Shown here: positions 17,724-27,900 of the stretch, piece after piece | Layout: every line of letters begins with the position of its first letter | How positions within the stretch are numbered: the first letter of the stretch is position 1 | Assembly: GCF_900163695.1 (NCBI RefSeq) | Contig: NZ_FUIC01000054.1 | Coordinates: 1 to 64,000 of the forward strand | Direction of reading: 5' to 3' | DNA length: 64,000 nt | Source of the DNA: Gulosibacter sp. 10 | Lineage (GTDB): Bacteria > Actinomycetota > Actinomycetes > Actinomycetales > Microbacteriaceae | Notes under the pieces: model-generated | The model's database searches: none | What the model saw: only the letters and a program-made list of their open reading frames with translations | Told to the model about the DNA's origin: nothing | Program-made: the position numbers and the translations under genes

Positions 17724-18908
17724 ATGAATACGGCCGTGGCGATCTACCTGACCCTGCTGCTGGGCATCGTCGTCGGGGTGGTGATCGCCTCGATTACGGT
17801 GGCCATCATACGTGCTCGCCGCCGCGTGGCGCAGTTGATCGACCCGCATATCTCGGAGGACGTCGAGGAGGTGCTGTCGGCGCTGCCGCAGACGGCCCTC
17901 GTCTCGGACCCCTCGCACAACGTCATCCGCTCGAGCCAGGGGGCCGCGAACAACGGCCTCGTGACGCGCGACGGGCGGCTCTCGCCGCCGCTGCTCGAGA
18001 TCGCCGCCGAGGCGTGGCGCACCGAGCGGACCGTCGAGGCGACGCTGTCGATCCCGCGCGGGCCGTTCGGCGGGGCGGAGCTGCAGTACCGGGTGCGCGC
18101 GAGCCACCTCGCGCCCCGGTTCATGCTCATCCTCGCGTCGGACGTTACCGAGGCGAGGCGGGTGGAGGCGGTGCGGCGCGACTTCGTGGCGAACGTCTCG
18201 CACGAGCTGAAGACGCCGATCGGCGCGGTCACGCTGCTGGCGGAGGCCGTGCAGGAGGCCGCCGACGATCCCGAGCAGGTGCGCTACTTCGCGGGGCGGA
18301 TGCTGCTCGAGGGCGACCGCCTGGGCCGGCTCACGGGCGAGCTGCTCGACCTCAGCAGGCTGCAGGCCATGGACACGCTCGAGAAGGCCGTGGTGGTCGA
18401 CATGGCCGACGTCGTCGATCAGGCGGTCGACCTCACGCACACGCTGGTGGATGCGAAGCGCATCAACGTGCGGGTCAAGCACGGGGCGGGGCTCGAGGTG
18501 TGGGGCGATGCGGCGTTCCTGCTCATCTGCATCCAGAACCTGCTGACGAACGCGGTGACCTACTCGCCCGAGGGCTCCCAGATCGGCATCGGCGCGCGGC
18601 TCGTCGACGGGGTCGTGGAGGTCTCGGTGGCGGATCACGGCATCGGCATCCCCGAGGACGACCAGCAGCGCATCTTCGAGCGCTTCTACCGCGTCGACGC
18701 GGCGCGGGCCCGCAATACCGGCGGCACGGGCCTCGGGCTGAGCATCGTGCGGCACATCGTCGAGAACCACGGCGGCGAGATCCGCGTGTGGTCGAAGCCG
18801 GGGGAGGGCTCCACCTTCACGGTGCGGATCCCGGCGATCCAGGGGGCGGCGGGGACGTTCGCGCCCGAGCGCGCCCGCGCCCTCGCGAACGGCGAGGAGG
18901 CGGCCTAG
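17724..18908 (+). CDS. senX3: Phosphate-sensing histidine kinase SenX3
   Basis: 394-residue kinase of the phosphate-starvation two-component system. One N-terminal transmembrane segment (about 5-29; mycobacterial SenX3 has two), a PAS-like region (about 50-140), HisKA with VSHELKTP (phospho-acceptor His160), and HATPase with NLLTNAVTYS, ADHGIGIP and GGTGLGLSI. TAGAGT ends 7 nt before the ATG, giving a probable leaderless transcript. It is next to phoU and regX3, as in mycobacteria, and is expected to be kept inactive by PhoU and the Pst transporter at high phosphate. Confidence 0.94.
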   Translation: MNTAVAIYLTLLLGIVVGVVIASITVAIIRARRRVAQLIDPHISEDVEEVLSALPQTALVSDPSHNVIRSSQGAANNGLVTRDGRLSPPLLEIAAEAWRTERTVEATLSIPRGPFGGAELQYRVRASHLAPRFMLILASDVTEARRVEAVRRDFVANVSHELKTPIGAVTLLAEAVQEAADDPEQVRYFAGRMLLEGDRLGRLTGELLDLSRLQAMDTLEKAVVVDMADVVDQAVDLTHTLVDAKRINVRVKHGAGLEVWGDAAFLLICIQNLLTNAVTYSPEGSQIGIGARLVDGVVEVSVADHGIGIPEDDQQRIFERFYRVDAARARNTGGTGLGLSIVRHIVENHGGEIRVWSKPGEGSTFTVRIPAIQGAAGTFAPERARALANGEEAA

Positions 18909-18927
18909 CCCCGGGTCGCGGATCCTC

Positions 18928-18949
18928 GTTCACCATCCGTTTGCCGTAC
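18928..18949 (+). promoter_or_regulatory. PHO-like direct repeat upstream of regX3
   Basis: GTTCACCATCC followed directly by GTTTGCCGTAC forms an 11-nt direct repeat; the first unit matches the classical GTTCACC core. A CACAAT -10 element begins 5 bp downstream and ends 6 nt before the regX3 GTG, so the box overlaps the -35 region. This suggests an internal, self-activated regX3 promoter. Confidence 0.6.
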
Positions 18950-18966
18950 GTATGCACAATGGACCC

Positions 18967-19650
18967 GTGACCAGAATTCTTATCGTCGAAGACGAAGCAT
19001 CGCTGCACGAGCCGCTGGCCTATCTGCTGAACCGCGAGGGCTACGAGACCGCGGTGGCCGAGGACGGCAACGACGCGGTGGAGCAGTTCGAGCGGGACGG
19101 CGCGGACCTCGTCCTGCTCGACCTCATGCTGCCCGGGCTGCCCGGCACCGAGGTGTGCAAGCGCATCCGCACCTCGTCCTCCGTGCCGATCATCATGCTG
19201 ACCGCGAAGGACTCGGAGGTCGACATCATCGTCGGTCTCGAGCTCGGCGCCGACGACTACGTCACGAAGCCCTACTCCACCCGCGAGCTGCTGGCGCGCG
19301 TGCGTGCGGTGCTGCGCCGCGCCGAGCACGCCGAGGAGGACGAGGACGACGCCATCGTGGAGGTCAACGACATCCGCATGGACGTCGACCGTCACACGGT
19401 GATCGTGCGCGGCAGCCTCACACCGATGCCGCTCAAGGAGTTCGAGCTGCTCGAGTACTTGATGCGCAACAGCGGCCGCGTGCTGACCCGCGGGCAGCTC
19501 ATCGACCGGGTGTGGGGGCCGGACTACTACGGCGACACGAAGACGCTCGACGTGCACATCAAGCGCATCCGCTCGCGCATCGAGGTCGAGCCCTCCTCGC
19601 CCAAGCTGCTCGTCACGGTGCGCGGCCTCGGCTATCGCTTCGAGGGCTGA
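18967..19650 (+). CDS. regX3: Phosphate-response regulator RegX3 (OmpR/PhoB family)
   Basis: 227-residue DNA-binding response regulator paired with SenX3. Receiver residues 3-115: acidic ED near 8-9, phosphorylation site Asp52 in LLDLMLPG, Lys in TKPYS. The winged-helix C-terminal domain (about 130-225) contains PLKEFELLEYLMRNSGRVLTR and VHIKRIRSRIE. I chose GTG at 18967 because CACAAT lies 6 nt upstream; an ATG at 18952 would lie inside the promoter. It is separated from senX3 by 58 bp with its own PHO-like site. Likely targets here are pstSCAB, senX3 and perhaps ppk. Confidence 0.95.
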   Translation: MTRILIVEDEASLHEPLAYLLNREGYETAVAEDGNDAVEQFERDGADLVLLDLMLPGLPGTEVCKRIRTSSSVPIIMLTAKDSEVDIIVGLELGADDYVTKPYSTRELLARVRAVLRRAEHAEEDEDDAIVEVNDIRMDVDRHTVIVRGSLTPMPLKEFELLEYLMRNSGRVLTRGQLIDRVWGPDYYGDTKTLDVHIKRIRSRIEVEPSSPKLLVTVRGLGYRFEG

Positions 19651-19651
19651 C

Positions 19652-19705
19652 CGCGAATACGGCTGCGGCCCCGTCCGATGGGACGGGGCCGCAGCCGTAT
19701 TCGCG
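19652..19705. terminator. Bidirectional terminator between regX3 and the LpqE-like gene
   Basis: Perfect 25-bp inverted repeat with a GATG loop (arms 19652-19676 and 19681-19705), starting 2 bp after the regX3 stop and ending 10 bp before the convergent stop. Confidence 0.88.
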
Positions 19706-19715
19706 AATGCCGGTG

Positions 19716-20429
19716 CTACTCGACGGGCTGCTCGGCGCCCTCGTCGAAGTTCTCGGTGCCGTCGACGCCGCCCTCCTCGGGGTTCTCGACGAACTCCTCC
19801 TCGACGGGGCCGCCCTCGGCCGAGGCGTCGCCCTCAACGCCGGTCTCGCCTTCGGCGGCGGCATCGCCCTCGAGCCCACCCTCGAAGTCGGTCGTGGGCT
19901 CCGGGGTCGTCTCGACGGGGATGACGGGCAGGAGGTGCGCGTACTCCTCGAGCACCCGCTCCGGGTCGTCCGCGCCGAGGACCGGCACGAGGATCGTCTC
20001 CTCCGACGACTGGCTCGCCCCCTCGGCGTCGGTGTAGGTGGCGCTGAAGGCCACCTCGACGGTGGTGCCCGAGACGAAGTCGCCCTCGACGAGCTGCTGG
20101 CCGCCCTCGCCGAAGCCGATCTTGTTCAAGCCCTCGCCGGGCGTGTACGCGAGCGGGATGGACACGGTCTCGCCCGCGACGTCCACGGCGAGGTCCACGT
20201 CGTCGGTCGTGAGGTTGACGGCCGAGAACACGAGGTTCGCGGCGGCGCCCTCGTCATCGGTGATGAGCAGCGCGTTCTGCACGCTCACGCCGCTGCCGAG
20301 GGAGGCGCTGACGCCGTCGCTGGCGTCGTACTCCATGTTCGTCCGCTGAGGGCTGATCATGTTGCATCCCGTCAGGCCTGCCCCGAGGGCGACGGCGAGC
20401 GCGGCTGCGGCAACGGCACGGAACTTCAC
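19716..20429 (-). CDS. LpqE-like lipoprotein
   Basis: 237-residue lipoprotein: signal peptide with lipobox LTGC (Cys22), a beta-rich domain (about 30-165), and an acidic Glu/Gly tail. The GTG at 20429 is chosen because AGGAGG lies 8 nt upstream; the ATG at 20456 lacks this. Divergence from carD is the same arrangement as lpqE-carD in mycobacteria. LpqE-type proteins resemble PCu(A)C-like copper chaperones, but I do not see an obvious Met/His copper site, so the role is open. Confidence 0.78.
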   Translation of the reverse strand: MKFRAVAAAALAVALGAGLTGCNMISPQRTNMEYDASDGVSASLGSGVSVQNALLITDDEGAAANLVFSAVNLTTDDVDLAVDVAGETVSIPLAYTPGEGLNKIGFGEGGQQLVEGDFVSGTTVEVAFSATYTDAEGASQSSEETILVPVLGADDPERVLEEYAHLLPVIPVETTPEPTTDFEGGLEGDAAAEGETGVEGDASAEGGPVEEEFVENPEEGGVDGTENFDEGAEQPVE

Positions 20430-20623
20430 GGCAGGGGCCTCCTGGTTACGATGCAAATGCTCACTTGACAGAGATTCGCGAATAACAAATCTTGCTCAAG
20501 CCTAGCCGATTGCGGGCATTCCCCCTGCATCCGCGCACGCGCGAGCTCCCCGTCGGAGGGCGCGGAATCCTAGCATCTGTCCGTGCTAAAATGAAAAAGT
20601 CTGCGTGATTAGGGAGAAAATCT

Positions 20624-21106
20624 ATGAATCTTGAGGTCGGAGAGACCGTCGTTTACCCGCACCACGGAGCGGCCACGATCGAAGAGGTCAAGGTCCGGGT
20701 GATCAAGGGCGAGGAGCGGACGTATCTGCGACTCAACGTGGCTCAGGGCGACCTGACGATCGAGGTCCCGGCCGAGAACGTCGAGCTGGTCGGCGTTCGC
20801 GACGTCATCGACGACCAGGGCCTGCAGGAGGTCTTCGACGTGCTGCGCGCGCCGATCACCGAGGAGCCCACCAACTGGTCGCGCCGGTACAAGTCCAACA
20901 TGGAGAAGCTCGCCTCGGGCGACGTCATCAAGGTCTCGGAGGTCGTGCGCGACCTCTGGCGCCGCGACCAGGACAAGGGCCTGTCGGCGGGCGAGAAGCG
21001 CATGCTCTCGAAGGCGCGCCAGGTGCTCGTCTCCGAGCTCGCGCTCGCCGAGGAGACCGACGAGGACCAGGCGAATGTCCACCTCGACGAGGTGCTCGCC
21101 TCCTAG
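20624..21106 (+). CDS. carD: RNA polymerase-binding transcription factor CarD
   Basis: Binds the beta subunit and the upstream edge of the transcription bubble to stabilise open complexes, notably at rRNA promoters. The 160-residue protein has the Tudor-like RNAP-interaction domain ([18 protein letters not shown]) and a helical C-terminal domain with the basic RWSRRYK-type stretch ([13 protein letters not shown]) and conserved Trp in DLWRRD. TAAAAT at 20587 and AGGGAG before the ATG give a short conventional leader. Terminator and ispDF follow. Confidence 0.97.
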   Translation: MNLEVGETVVYPHHGAATIEEVKVRVIKGEERTYLRLNVAQGDLTIEVPAENVELVGVRDVIDDQGLQEVFDVLRAPITEEPTNWSRRYKSNMEKLASGDVIKVSEVVRDLWRRDQDKGLSAGEKRMLSKARQVLVSELALAEETDEDQANVHLDEVLAS

Positions 21107-21122
21107 CCGAGCCGATCCCGTC

Positions 21123-21156
21123 AGCATCCCGCAGCCGTTCCCGGCTGTGGGATGCT
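21123..21156 (+). terminator. Terminator of carD
   Basis: 15-bp stem (one G-U pair) with a 4-nt loop and a short T-rich tail, starting 17 bp after the carD stop. It ends 8 bp before the chosen ispDF start. Confidence 0.75.
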
Positions 21157-21163
21157 TTCGTCT

Positions 21164-22441
21164 ATGGCGGAAATGGCGGCTTCGGATGACAGCGCACCAG
21201 TGCGGGGGGAGGGCGCCTGCACGGGCGTCGTGATCGTGGCGGCCGGCTCGGGCACCCGGCTGGGGCTCGGGCGGCCCAAGGCCTTCGCGGAGCTCGGCGG
21301 CGAGCCGATGCTCGCGCATGCGCTCCGGGGGCTGCTCGGCCTGCCCGGCCGCGTGGCGGCGGCCGTGGTGGTGCCTCCCGAAGAGGGGTACGCGCGCCAG
21401 GCCGAGCGGCTCGCCGCCGAGGCGCTGGCACCGCTCGGGTCGCGCCTCGTCTCGGCGGCCGCGGTGCCGGGCGGAGCATCCCGCCACGCCTCCGTGCGGG
21501 CGGGGCTCGAGGCGCTCCCCGCCGACTGCGACGTGCTGCTCGTGCACGACGCGGCGCGGCCGTTCGCCTCCGGCGGCCTGTTCGCCGCGGTCGCCGGGGC
21601 GGTGCGCGCCACGGGCGGCGGTGTCGTACCCGGCCTGCCGGTGACCGACACCGTCAAGCGCGTGGACGGGGCCGGGCTGGTGGAACGCACCGTGGATCGC
21701 GAGGCGCTGCGGGCGGTGCAGACCCCGCAGGGCTTCCCCTCGGACGCGCTCCGCGACGCCTACCGCCGGGCCCCCGCGGAGGCCACCGACGACGCCGGCA
21801 TCTTCGCCGCGGCCGGCGGCCGGGTCGAGGTCGTGCCCGGGGAGGACGCCGCGTTCAAGATCACCTCGCCGGCGGACCTGGAGCGGGCCGGGCGCATCCT
21901 CGCCGAACGGGACGCGTCGGGTGCCGGGGCGCGCGAGCTCCGGGTGGGCACGGGCACCGACGTGCACGCGTTCGACGACGAGTCGCCCTGCCGGCTCGCC
22001 GGCATCGAGTTCCCCGGCGAGCGCGGGCTGTCGGGGCACAGCGACGGCGACGCCGCGAGCCATGCCCTCGTGGATGCGCTCCTCGGCGCCGCCGGGCTCG
22101 GCAGCATCGGCTCGGTGTTCGGCACCGACGACCCGCGGTTCGCGGACGCGGCGGGCGCGGTGTTCCTCGAGGCCACCCGCGAGCTGCTCGAGGCGCACGG
22201 CTGCCGCATCCGCAACGCGAGCGTGCAGGTCGTGTGCCGGCGGCCGCGCTTCGGCGACCGCGCGGCGGAGGCCTCGGCGGTGCTGAGCGGGGCGCTCGGC
22301 GCGCCCGTGTCGGTGTCGGCCACGACCTCCGACGGGCTCGGCTTCACGGGCGACGCCGATGAGGGCGTCCTCGCGATCGCGACGGCGCTCGTCGAGGTGC
22401 CCGCGGCCGCACCGGCGTTCCCGGAGGGCCGCCCGCTCTAG
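21164..22441 (+). CDS. ispDF: Bifunctional MEP-pathway enzyme IspDF
   Basis: Fusion of 2-C-methyl-D-erythritol 4-phosphate cytidylyltransferase and 2-C-methyl-D-erythritol 2,4-cyclodiphosphate synthase, supplying isoprenoid precursors. Residues 1-255: IspD with the nucleotide loop [17 protein letters not shown], the HDAARPF motif and TDTVK. Residues 260-425: IspF with [16 protein letters not shown] and [15 protein letters not shown]. Separate ispD and ispF are usual elsewhere (for example mycobacteria). The ATG at 21164 is preferred because the one at 21152 lies within the carD terminator stem; 21173 is also possible. Confidence 0.95.
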   Translation: MAEMAASDDSAPVRGEGACTGVVIVAAGSGTRLGLGRPKAFAELGGEPMLAHALRGLLGLPGRVAAAVVVPPEEGYARQAERLAAEALAPLGSRLVSAAAVPGGASRHASVRAGLEALPADCDVLLVHDAARPFASGGLFAAVAGAVRATGGGVVPGLPVTDTVKRVDGAGLVERTVDREALRAVQTPQGFPSDALRDAYRRAPAEATDDAGIFAAAGGRVEVVPGEDAAFKITSPADLERAGRILAERDASGAGARELRVGTGTDVHAFDDESPCRLAGIEFPGERGLSGHSDGDAASHALVDALLGAAGLGSIGSVFGTDDPRFADAAGAVFLEATRELLEAHGCRIRNASVQVVCRRPRFGDRAAEASAVLSGALGAPVSVSATTSDGLGFTGDADEGVLAIATALVEVPAAAPAFPEGRPL

Positions 22442-22450
22442 GATGGAACG

Positions 22451-23851
22451 GTGACTCAGCAGCTCTACGACACCCGACAGCAGGCCCTCGTCGACTTCGC
22501 GCCGCTCCGCGACGGCGAAGTCTCGATGTACGTCTGCGGGCCGACGGTGCAGTCGGCGCCCCACGTCGGGCATCTCCGGTCGGCGCTGGTCTACGACCAG
22601 ATCCGCCGCTGGTTCGCCCACGAGGGCTACCGCGTGACGCTCGTGCGCAACGTCACCGACATCGACGACAAGACCCTCGCGAACGCCACCGAGCACGAGC
22701 CCTGGTGGGCGCTCGCGTACCGCGTCGAGCGGGAGTTCACCGCGGCGTACGCGGCCCTGCGCATCCAGCCGCCGACCTACGAGCCGCGCGCCACGGGCGC
22801 GATCCCCGAGATGCAGGCGATCATCGCCCGCCTCATCGAGCGCGGCCACGCCTATGCGGCCGAGGACGGCGTGTACTTCGACACCGCCTCCTGGGTCGAT
22901 TACGGCGAGCTGACCCGCCAGCGGCCCGCCGACATGGTCGCGGCCGAGGACGGCGCCGAGCGCGGCAAGCGGTCGGCGCAGGACTTCGCGCTGTGGAAGG
23001 GCCGGAAGGAGGGCGAGCCCGACTCCGCCGCGTGGGACTCGCCCTGGGGCCCCGGGCGCCCGGGCTGGCACATCGAGTGCTCGGCGATGTCGACGAAGTA
23101 CCTCGGCGCCGAGTTCGACATCCACGGCGGCGGCCGCGACCTGCGCTTCCCGCACCACGAGAACGAGCTGGCGCAGTCCCGGGCCGCGGGGGACGGCTTC
23201 GCGCGGCACTGGATCCACAACGGCCTGGTCTCGCTGGGCGGCACGAAGATGTCGAAGTCCGTCGGCAACATCGTCTCCGCCACCGACCTGCTCGCCGAGC
23301 GCCGCCCGATCGTCGTGCGCTACCTCTTCGGCAGCGCCCACTACCGCTCGACCATCGAGCTCAGCGACGAGGCCTACGCCGAGGCGCAGTCGAGCTTCGA
23401 ACGCATCGAGCACTTCCTCGACCGGGCCGGGCGCCTCGTCGGCGGCGTCGAGCCGGCCGCCTCCCTGCCCGCCTCGTACGCGGAGGCGATGCGCGACGAC
23501 TTCGCCGTGCCCCAGGCGCTCGCGGTCGTGCACGGCACTGTCACCGCCGGCAATCAGGCCATCGAGGAGGGGGACCGGGCGCTGGTCGCCGAGCTCGCGG
23601 CCTCGGTGCGGGGTATGCTCGGCATTCTCGGCGTCGACCCCCTGGCGGAGGAATGGGCGGATGCCGGGACGGGCGATTCGAAGCTCGAGCCGGTGCTCGA
23701 CTCGCTGATCCGCGAGCTCCTCGAGCAGCGCGCCGCCGCCCGCGGCGCCCGCGACTGGGCAGCCGCAGACCGCATCCGCGACGGGTTGACCGCCGCGGGA
23801 ATCACGATTGAAGACACCCCGCAGGGGTCGCACTGGAGTGTGAACGAATGA
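22451..23851 (+). CDS. cysS: Cysteinyl-tRNA synthetase
   Basis: Class-I synthetase charging tRNA-Cys, 466 residues. The HIGH equivalent is in CGPTVQSAPHVGHLRSA (with zinc ligand Cys), HIECSAM and FPHHENELAQ carry further zinc ligands, and KMSKSVGN is the signature loop. The GTG start is 6 nt after TAGGAT, a -10-like hexamer that contains the ispDF stop codon, suggesting an extra leaderless promoter. The stop overlaps rlmB by 4 nt. Confidence 0.97.
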   Translation: MTQQLYDTRQQALVDFAPLRDGEVSMYVCGPTVQSAPHVGHLRSALVYDQIRRWFAHEGYRVTLVRNVTDIDDKTLANATEHEPWWALAYRVEREFTAAYAALRIQPPTYEPRATGAIPEMQAIIARLIERGHAYAAEDGVYFDTASWVDYGELTRQRPADMVAAEDGAERGKRSAQDFALWKGRKEGEPDSAAWDSPWGPGRPGWHIECSAMSTKYLGAEFDIHGGGRDLRFPHHENELAQSRAAGDGFARHWIHNGLVSLGGTKMSKSVGNIVSATDLLAERRPIVVRYLFGSAHYRSTIELSDEAYAEAQSSFERIEHFLDRAGRLVGGVEPAASLPASYAEAMRDDFAVPQALAVVHGTVTAGNQAIEEGDRALVAELAASVRGMLGILGVDPLAEEWADAGTGDSKLEPVLDSLIRELLEQRAAARGARDWAAADRIRDGLTAAGITIEDTPQGSHWSVNE

Positions 23852-24810
23852 GTGGAAAGAAGTCGACTGGCCGGAAGAAGGGGCCCACCAAGGGCACCGG
23901 CGGCCACGGGCGCAAGGCGCTCGAGGGCAAGGGGCCGACCCCGCGGGCCGAGGATCGGCACTGGGCCAAGCGCCGCCGCGCGCAGGCCGCGCGGACGGCG
24001 AAGGACGCGCCCCGCCGGCCGCAGCAGCGCCGCCAGTCGGCGCCGAGTGACGTCGAGCTCGTCACCGGCCGCAACTCGGCGCTCGAGGCGCTGCGCGCCG
24101 AGATCCCCGCGACCACGGTCTACGTCGCGTCCAACCTCGAGCTCGACGACCGGATGCGCGAGATCATCCAGCTCGCGGCCAAGCGCCATATCCCGATGCT
24201 CGAGGTCACCCGCCAGGAGCTCGACCGCATGGTGCCCTTCGACGCCGTGCACCAGGGCGTGGCGCTGAAGGTGCCGCCCTACGAGTACGCGGACCCGATC
24301 GACCTGCTCCAGACCACCGTCTCGAAGGCGGAGACGCCGCTGTTCGTGGCGCTCGACGGCATCACCGACCCCCGCAACCTCGGCGCCATCGTGCGCTCGG
24401 TGGCGGCGTTCGGCGGGCACGGCGTCATCGTGCCGCAGCGCCGGGCCGCGGGCATGACGGCCTCGGCGTGGAAGACCTCGGCGGGCGCCGCCGCGCGGCT
24501 GCCCGTCGCGCTCGCGGGCAACCTCACGAACGTCGTGAAGTCGTTCAAGGACGCGGGCGTGTTCGTGGTCGGCCTCGACGGCGACGGCGACGTGCAGCTG
24601 CCCGACCTGCAGCTCGCGACCTCGCCGCTGCTCATCGTCGTGGGCTCCGAGGGCAAGGGGCTCTCGCGGCTCGTGACCGAGCACTGCGACGCGATCGTGT
24701 CGATCCCGATCTCCTCGGCCACGGAGTCGCTCAACGCGGGGATCGCGGCCTCGGTCGCCATGTACGAGGTCTCGCGCCTGCGCGCGGCCGCGGAGGCCGA
24801 CGCCGGCTAG
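23848..24810 (+). CDS. rlmB: 23S rRNA (guanosine-2'-O-)-methyltransferase RlmB
   Basis: SPOUT-class methyltransferase modifying a conserved guanosine in 23S rRNA. A long basic N-terminal tail (residues 1-68, Lys/Arg/Gly/Pro) precedes the substrate-binding domain (VELVTGRNSALEAL) and the knotted catalytic domain with motifs DPRNLGAIVRSVAAFG, LLIVVGSEGKGLSRL and IPISSATESLNAGIAASVA. It overlaps cysS by 4 nt, a common actinobacterial pairing. Confidence 0.95.
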   Translation: MSGKKSTGRKKGPTKGTGGHGRKALEGKGPTPRAEDRHWAKRRRAQAARTAKDAPRRPQQRRQSAPSDVELVTGRNSALEALRAEIPATTVYVASNLELDDRMREIIQLAAKRHIPMLEVTRQELDRMVPFDAVHQGVALKVPPYEYADPIDLLQTTVSKAETPLFVALDGITDPRNLGAIVRSVAAFGGHGVIVPQRRAAGMTASAWKTSAGAAARLPVALAGNLTNVVKSFKDAGVFVVGLDGDGDVQLPDLQLATSPLLIVVGSEGKGLSRLVTEHCDAIVSIPISSATESLNAGIAASVAMYEVSRLRAAAEADAG

Positions 24811-24900
24811 CATCCTCATCCGGTCCCCGGCTGCACCCGGGTTGCTGCACGGCGGCTAGCATATGGGCCATTCGCGATCAGGTGAGGAGCGTGCGGACTC

Positions 24901-27900
24901 GTGGCAGTCATCCGGGTGAATCAGGGGCATCGGGGGCCCACCCTCCTCGAAGCGCTGCAGCGGGCGACGGGCGCCGATACCGTGCTGCTCGGCGAGGGCG
25001 TGCACGTCGTCGATCCGGTCTACGTCGGCTCGGCCCGGATAGCGGGTCGCGGCGACCCGGAGCGGACGGTCCTGCAGACGAGGATCGAGGTGCGGGGAGC
25101 GCTGCGCCTCGAGGACCTCACGCTCCGGGCCCCGCATTTCGACAACGCGCTGCAGCTCGCCGACGGTGCGCGCGCGGAGCTCCGGAACGTCGTGATCCAG
25201 GGCGACCCGGCGGCCAAGTACCCCGCGATCTACGACGAGGGCGGGGCGCTCGTGCTGCGGGGCTGCACGGTCCGCTCCGGCGACGAGCGGGAGGCGGCCG
25301 TCTTCGCGAAGGCGGGCGCGACTGTCGAGGCCGACGGGACGGCGATGCCGGTGCTCCGGCTCGAGGGCGCGACCGCGAACCTCGCCGATGTCCGCTGCGC
25401 CGCCATCATGGCCGCGGACCGGTCGAGGGTCACCGCCACCGGTACGACCCGACTCGCCCCCGCCGCGGACCGGCGCTGCCTCGTGCTGCAGAACGAATCG
25501 GTCGCGGTCCTCCAGCATCTGCGGCAGGACGAGGGGCCGTTCGAGGCGCTCTGCGAGGACAGCTTCCTGCAGCTGGACGCGATCGACGGGCCGGAGGGGC
25601 GCCGGCTCACGGTGATCCGCACCGGCGCATCCACGCTCCGAGCGCCCGAGGGATCGGTCACCGACACCGGGGCCGTCCCGGCTCCGCCGCCCGAGCCCGA
25701 GGCGCCGCGGGCCCCGAAGGTGGTCCCGTGGCGCGCGGCCGACGCCCGTCGGTTCGCGGAGGCGGTGGCTCCCGCGCTCGCGCCGGGCGACACGGTGCTG
25801 ATGGAGGAGGGCGAGTACTTCCTCGAGGATCACGACGGCCTGCTCCGCATCGGGGTGGACCTCGCGGGGCGGGGCCGGGTCGAGGCGACGGTGCTGCACG
25901 GGTCGCTCGCCCCCATGGCGGGAGGCGAGGTCGCGATATCGAACCTCACCATCCGCCCGCCCGAGGGGCGGAACGCGCTGTACGCGACGGAATCCGCCAC
26001 CACGACGCTGACGAACGTCGTGCTCGAGACCGAGCCGACGGGGGAGTACCCGGCCATCTACGCGGAGGCGAGCACCGTGCGGCTCCTCGACAGCGAGGTC
26101 GTGTGCGGCACGGACTCGATCTCGGGGGTGGTGACGCTGATCGGCGCCGGGACCCGGCTGGAGGCCAGGGGTTCGCTCGTCGGCTGGCTGCAGGCGACCG
26201 AGGGCGCCGCGGCGTCGCTCGACGACTGCAGCGCGGTGCAGATCTGCGCGATCGGCGGCAGCACCGTCGAGTCGACGAACGGCCTGACCCTGTACGGCAA
26301 CGAGGCCGGACAGCGCGCCGTCTACGCGGCCGGGGGCAGCACGGCCCGGTTCGAGCGCATCGCGACCGAGGACGCCGGCCTCGAGCTCGGCGCCGAGGCG
26401 AGCACCGTGATCGTCGACCGGGTCGAGGCTCCCGAGGGCGGCGGCATCCGGGTGGTCGACGACGGTGATGCCCACGTGGAGGTCGCCGGCGAGCCCGTCG
26501 GCGCGGAGGAGGAGCCCGCGGGGGACGAGCTTGCGGAGGAGGAGCCCGCGGCGGATGAGACGGGCGCGGCCCCCGAGCCGGTCCGGGCCCGCCCCGGGGG
26601 CGGCGAAGAGGCCCAGGCCGCCGAATCGGCGGCTCCCGAGGCCGGGGCGGAGTTCTCGGGCGATCACGCGTCCCCGGAGGGCGAGGCCGAGGATCCGCTT
26701 GCCGAGATCGGCCGGCTCACCGGGCTCGCCAGGGTCAAGGAGCAGATCGAATCGTTCACGAGGATGGTGGAGTTCAACCAGCGCCGGCGGCGCCAGGGGC
26801 TCAAGACCACGGACCTGACCATGCACAGCGTCTTCCTCGGCAACCCGGGCACGGGCAAGACCACGGTGGCGCGGCTGCTGCAGCAGGCCCTCTACCGCGC
26901 GGGAGCGGTGGCCAGGGACAAGCTCGTCGAGGTGCAGCGCCGGGATCTCGTCGCCGAGCACCTCGGCGAATCCGCCAATCTCACGCAGGCCGTGCTCGAG
27001 CGCGCCCGCGGCGGGGTGCTGTTCATCGACGAGGCGTACTCCCTCTACCAGGAGCGGAACAACGAGTTCGCGCAGGAGGCCGTGGACACCATCCTCACGT
27101 TCATGGAGAACAACCGCGATGAGATCGTGGTGATCTTCGCCGGGTACACCGACCGGATGCAGGACTTCCTGCAGATGAACCCCGGCCTGCAGTCGCGCAT
27201 CCCCAACCGCTTCGACTTCGAGGACTACAGCGCCGAGGAAGTCGCGGAGATCGGCTACCGGCAGCTGCTCGACGAGGAGTACCGCGTCGACGAGGACGAG
27301 TACCGGCGGGCCGTGATGGCGGAGTACCGCCGGAGCAACGATCGCAGCAACGGGCGCTGGGTGCGCAATTTCAACGAGCGGCTCGTCAAGCAGATGGCGC
27401 GCCGGGTCGTCGACGGCGACGACGAGGACACCCAGACCATCACCGCCGCCGACCTCGCCGAGACCGCGGGCGGCGACACCGCGCGGAAGGCCGAGAGCGC
27501 GGAGGAGCTGCTGCAGGAGCTGGACGGCCTCGTCGGGCTCGAGCCGGTGAAGTCCTGGGTGCGCGATCTCACGCGCGAGGCGGAGGCGAATGCGCGGCTG
27601 GCCCAGCTCGGCGCCGGCCTCGAACGGCCCACCTACCACATGGTCTTCACGGGCAACCCCGGCACCGGCAAGACCACGGTGGCCGACATCATCGCGAGGC
27701 TGTTCTACAACCTCGGCATCCTCGCGACGCCCACGGTGAAGGTCGTCGACCGCTCCGATCTCGTGGGCGCGTTCATCGGGCACAGCGAGCGGAACACGAC
27801 GAAGGCCATCGACGAGGCGATGGGCGGCGTGCTGTTCGTGGACGAGGCCTATCAGCTGCACGTCGAGGGCACGACGAACGATTTCGGTCGGATGGCCATC

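Noticed and set aside
21152-21163. Upstream ATG for ispDF
   Set aside because: It lies inside the carD terminator stem; the ATG at 21164 is more plausible.
20609-23833. 1074-codon minus-strand open frame
   Set aside because: Antisense to carD, ispDF and cysS; no recognisable domain.
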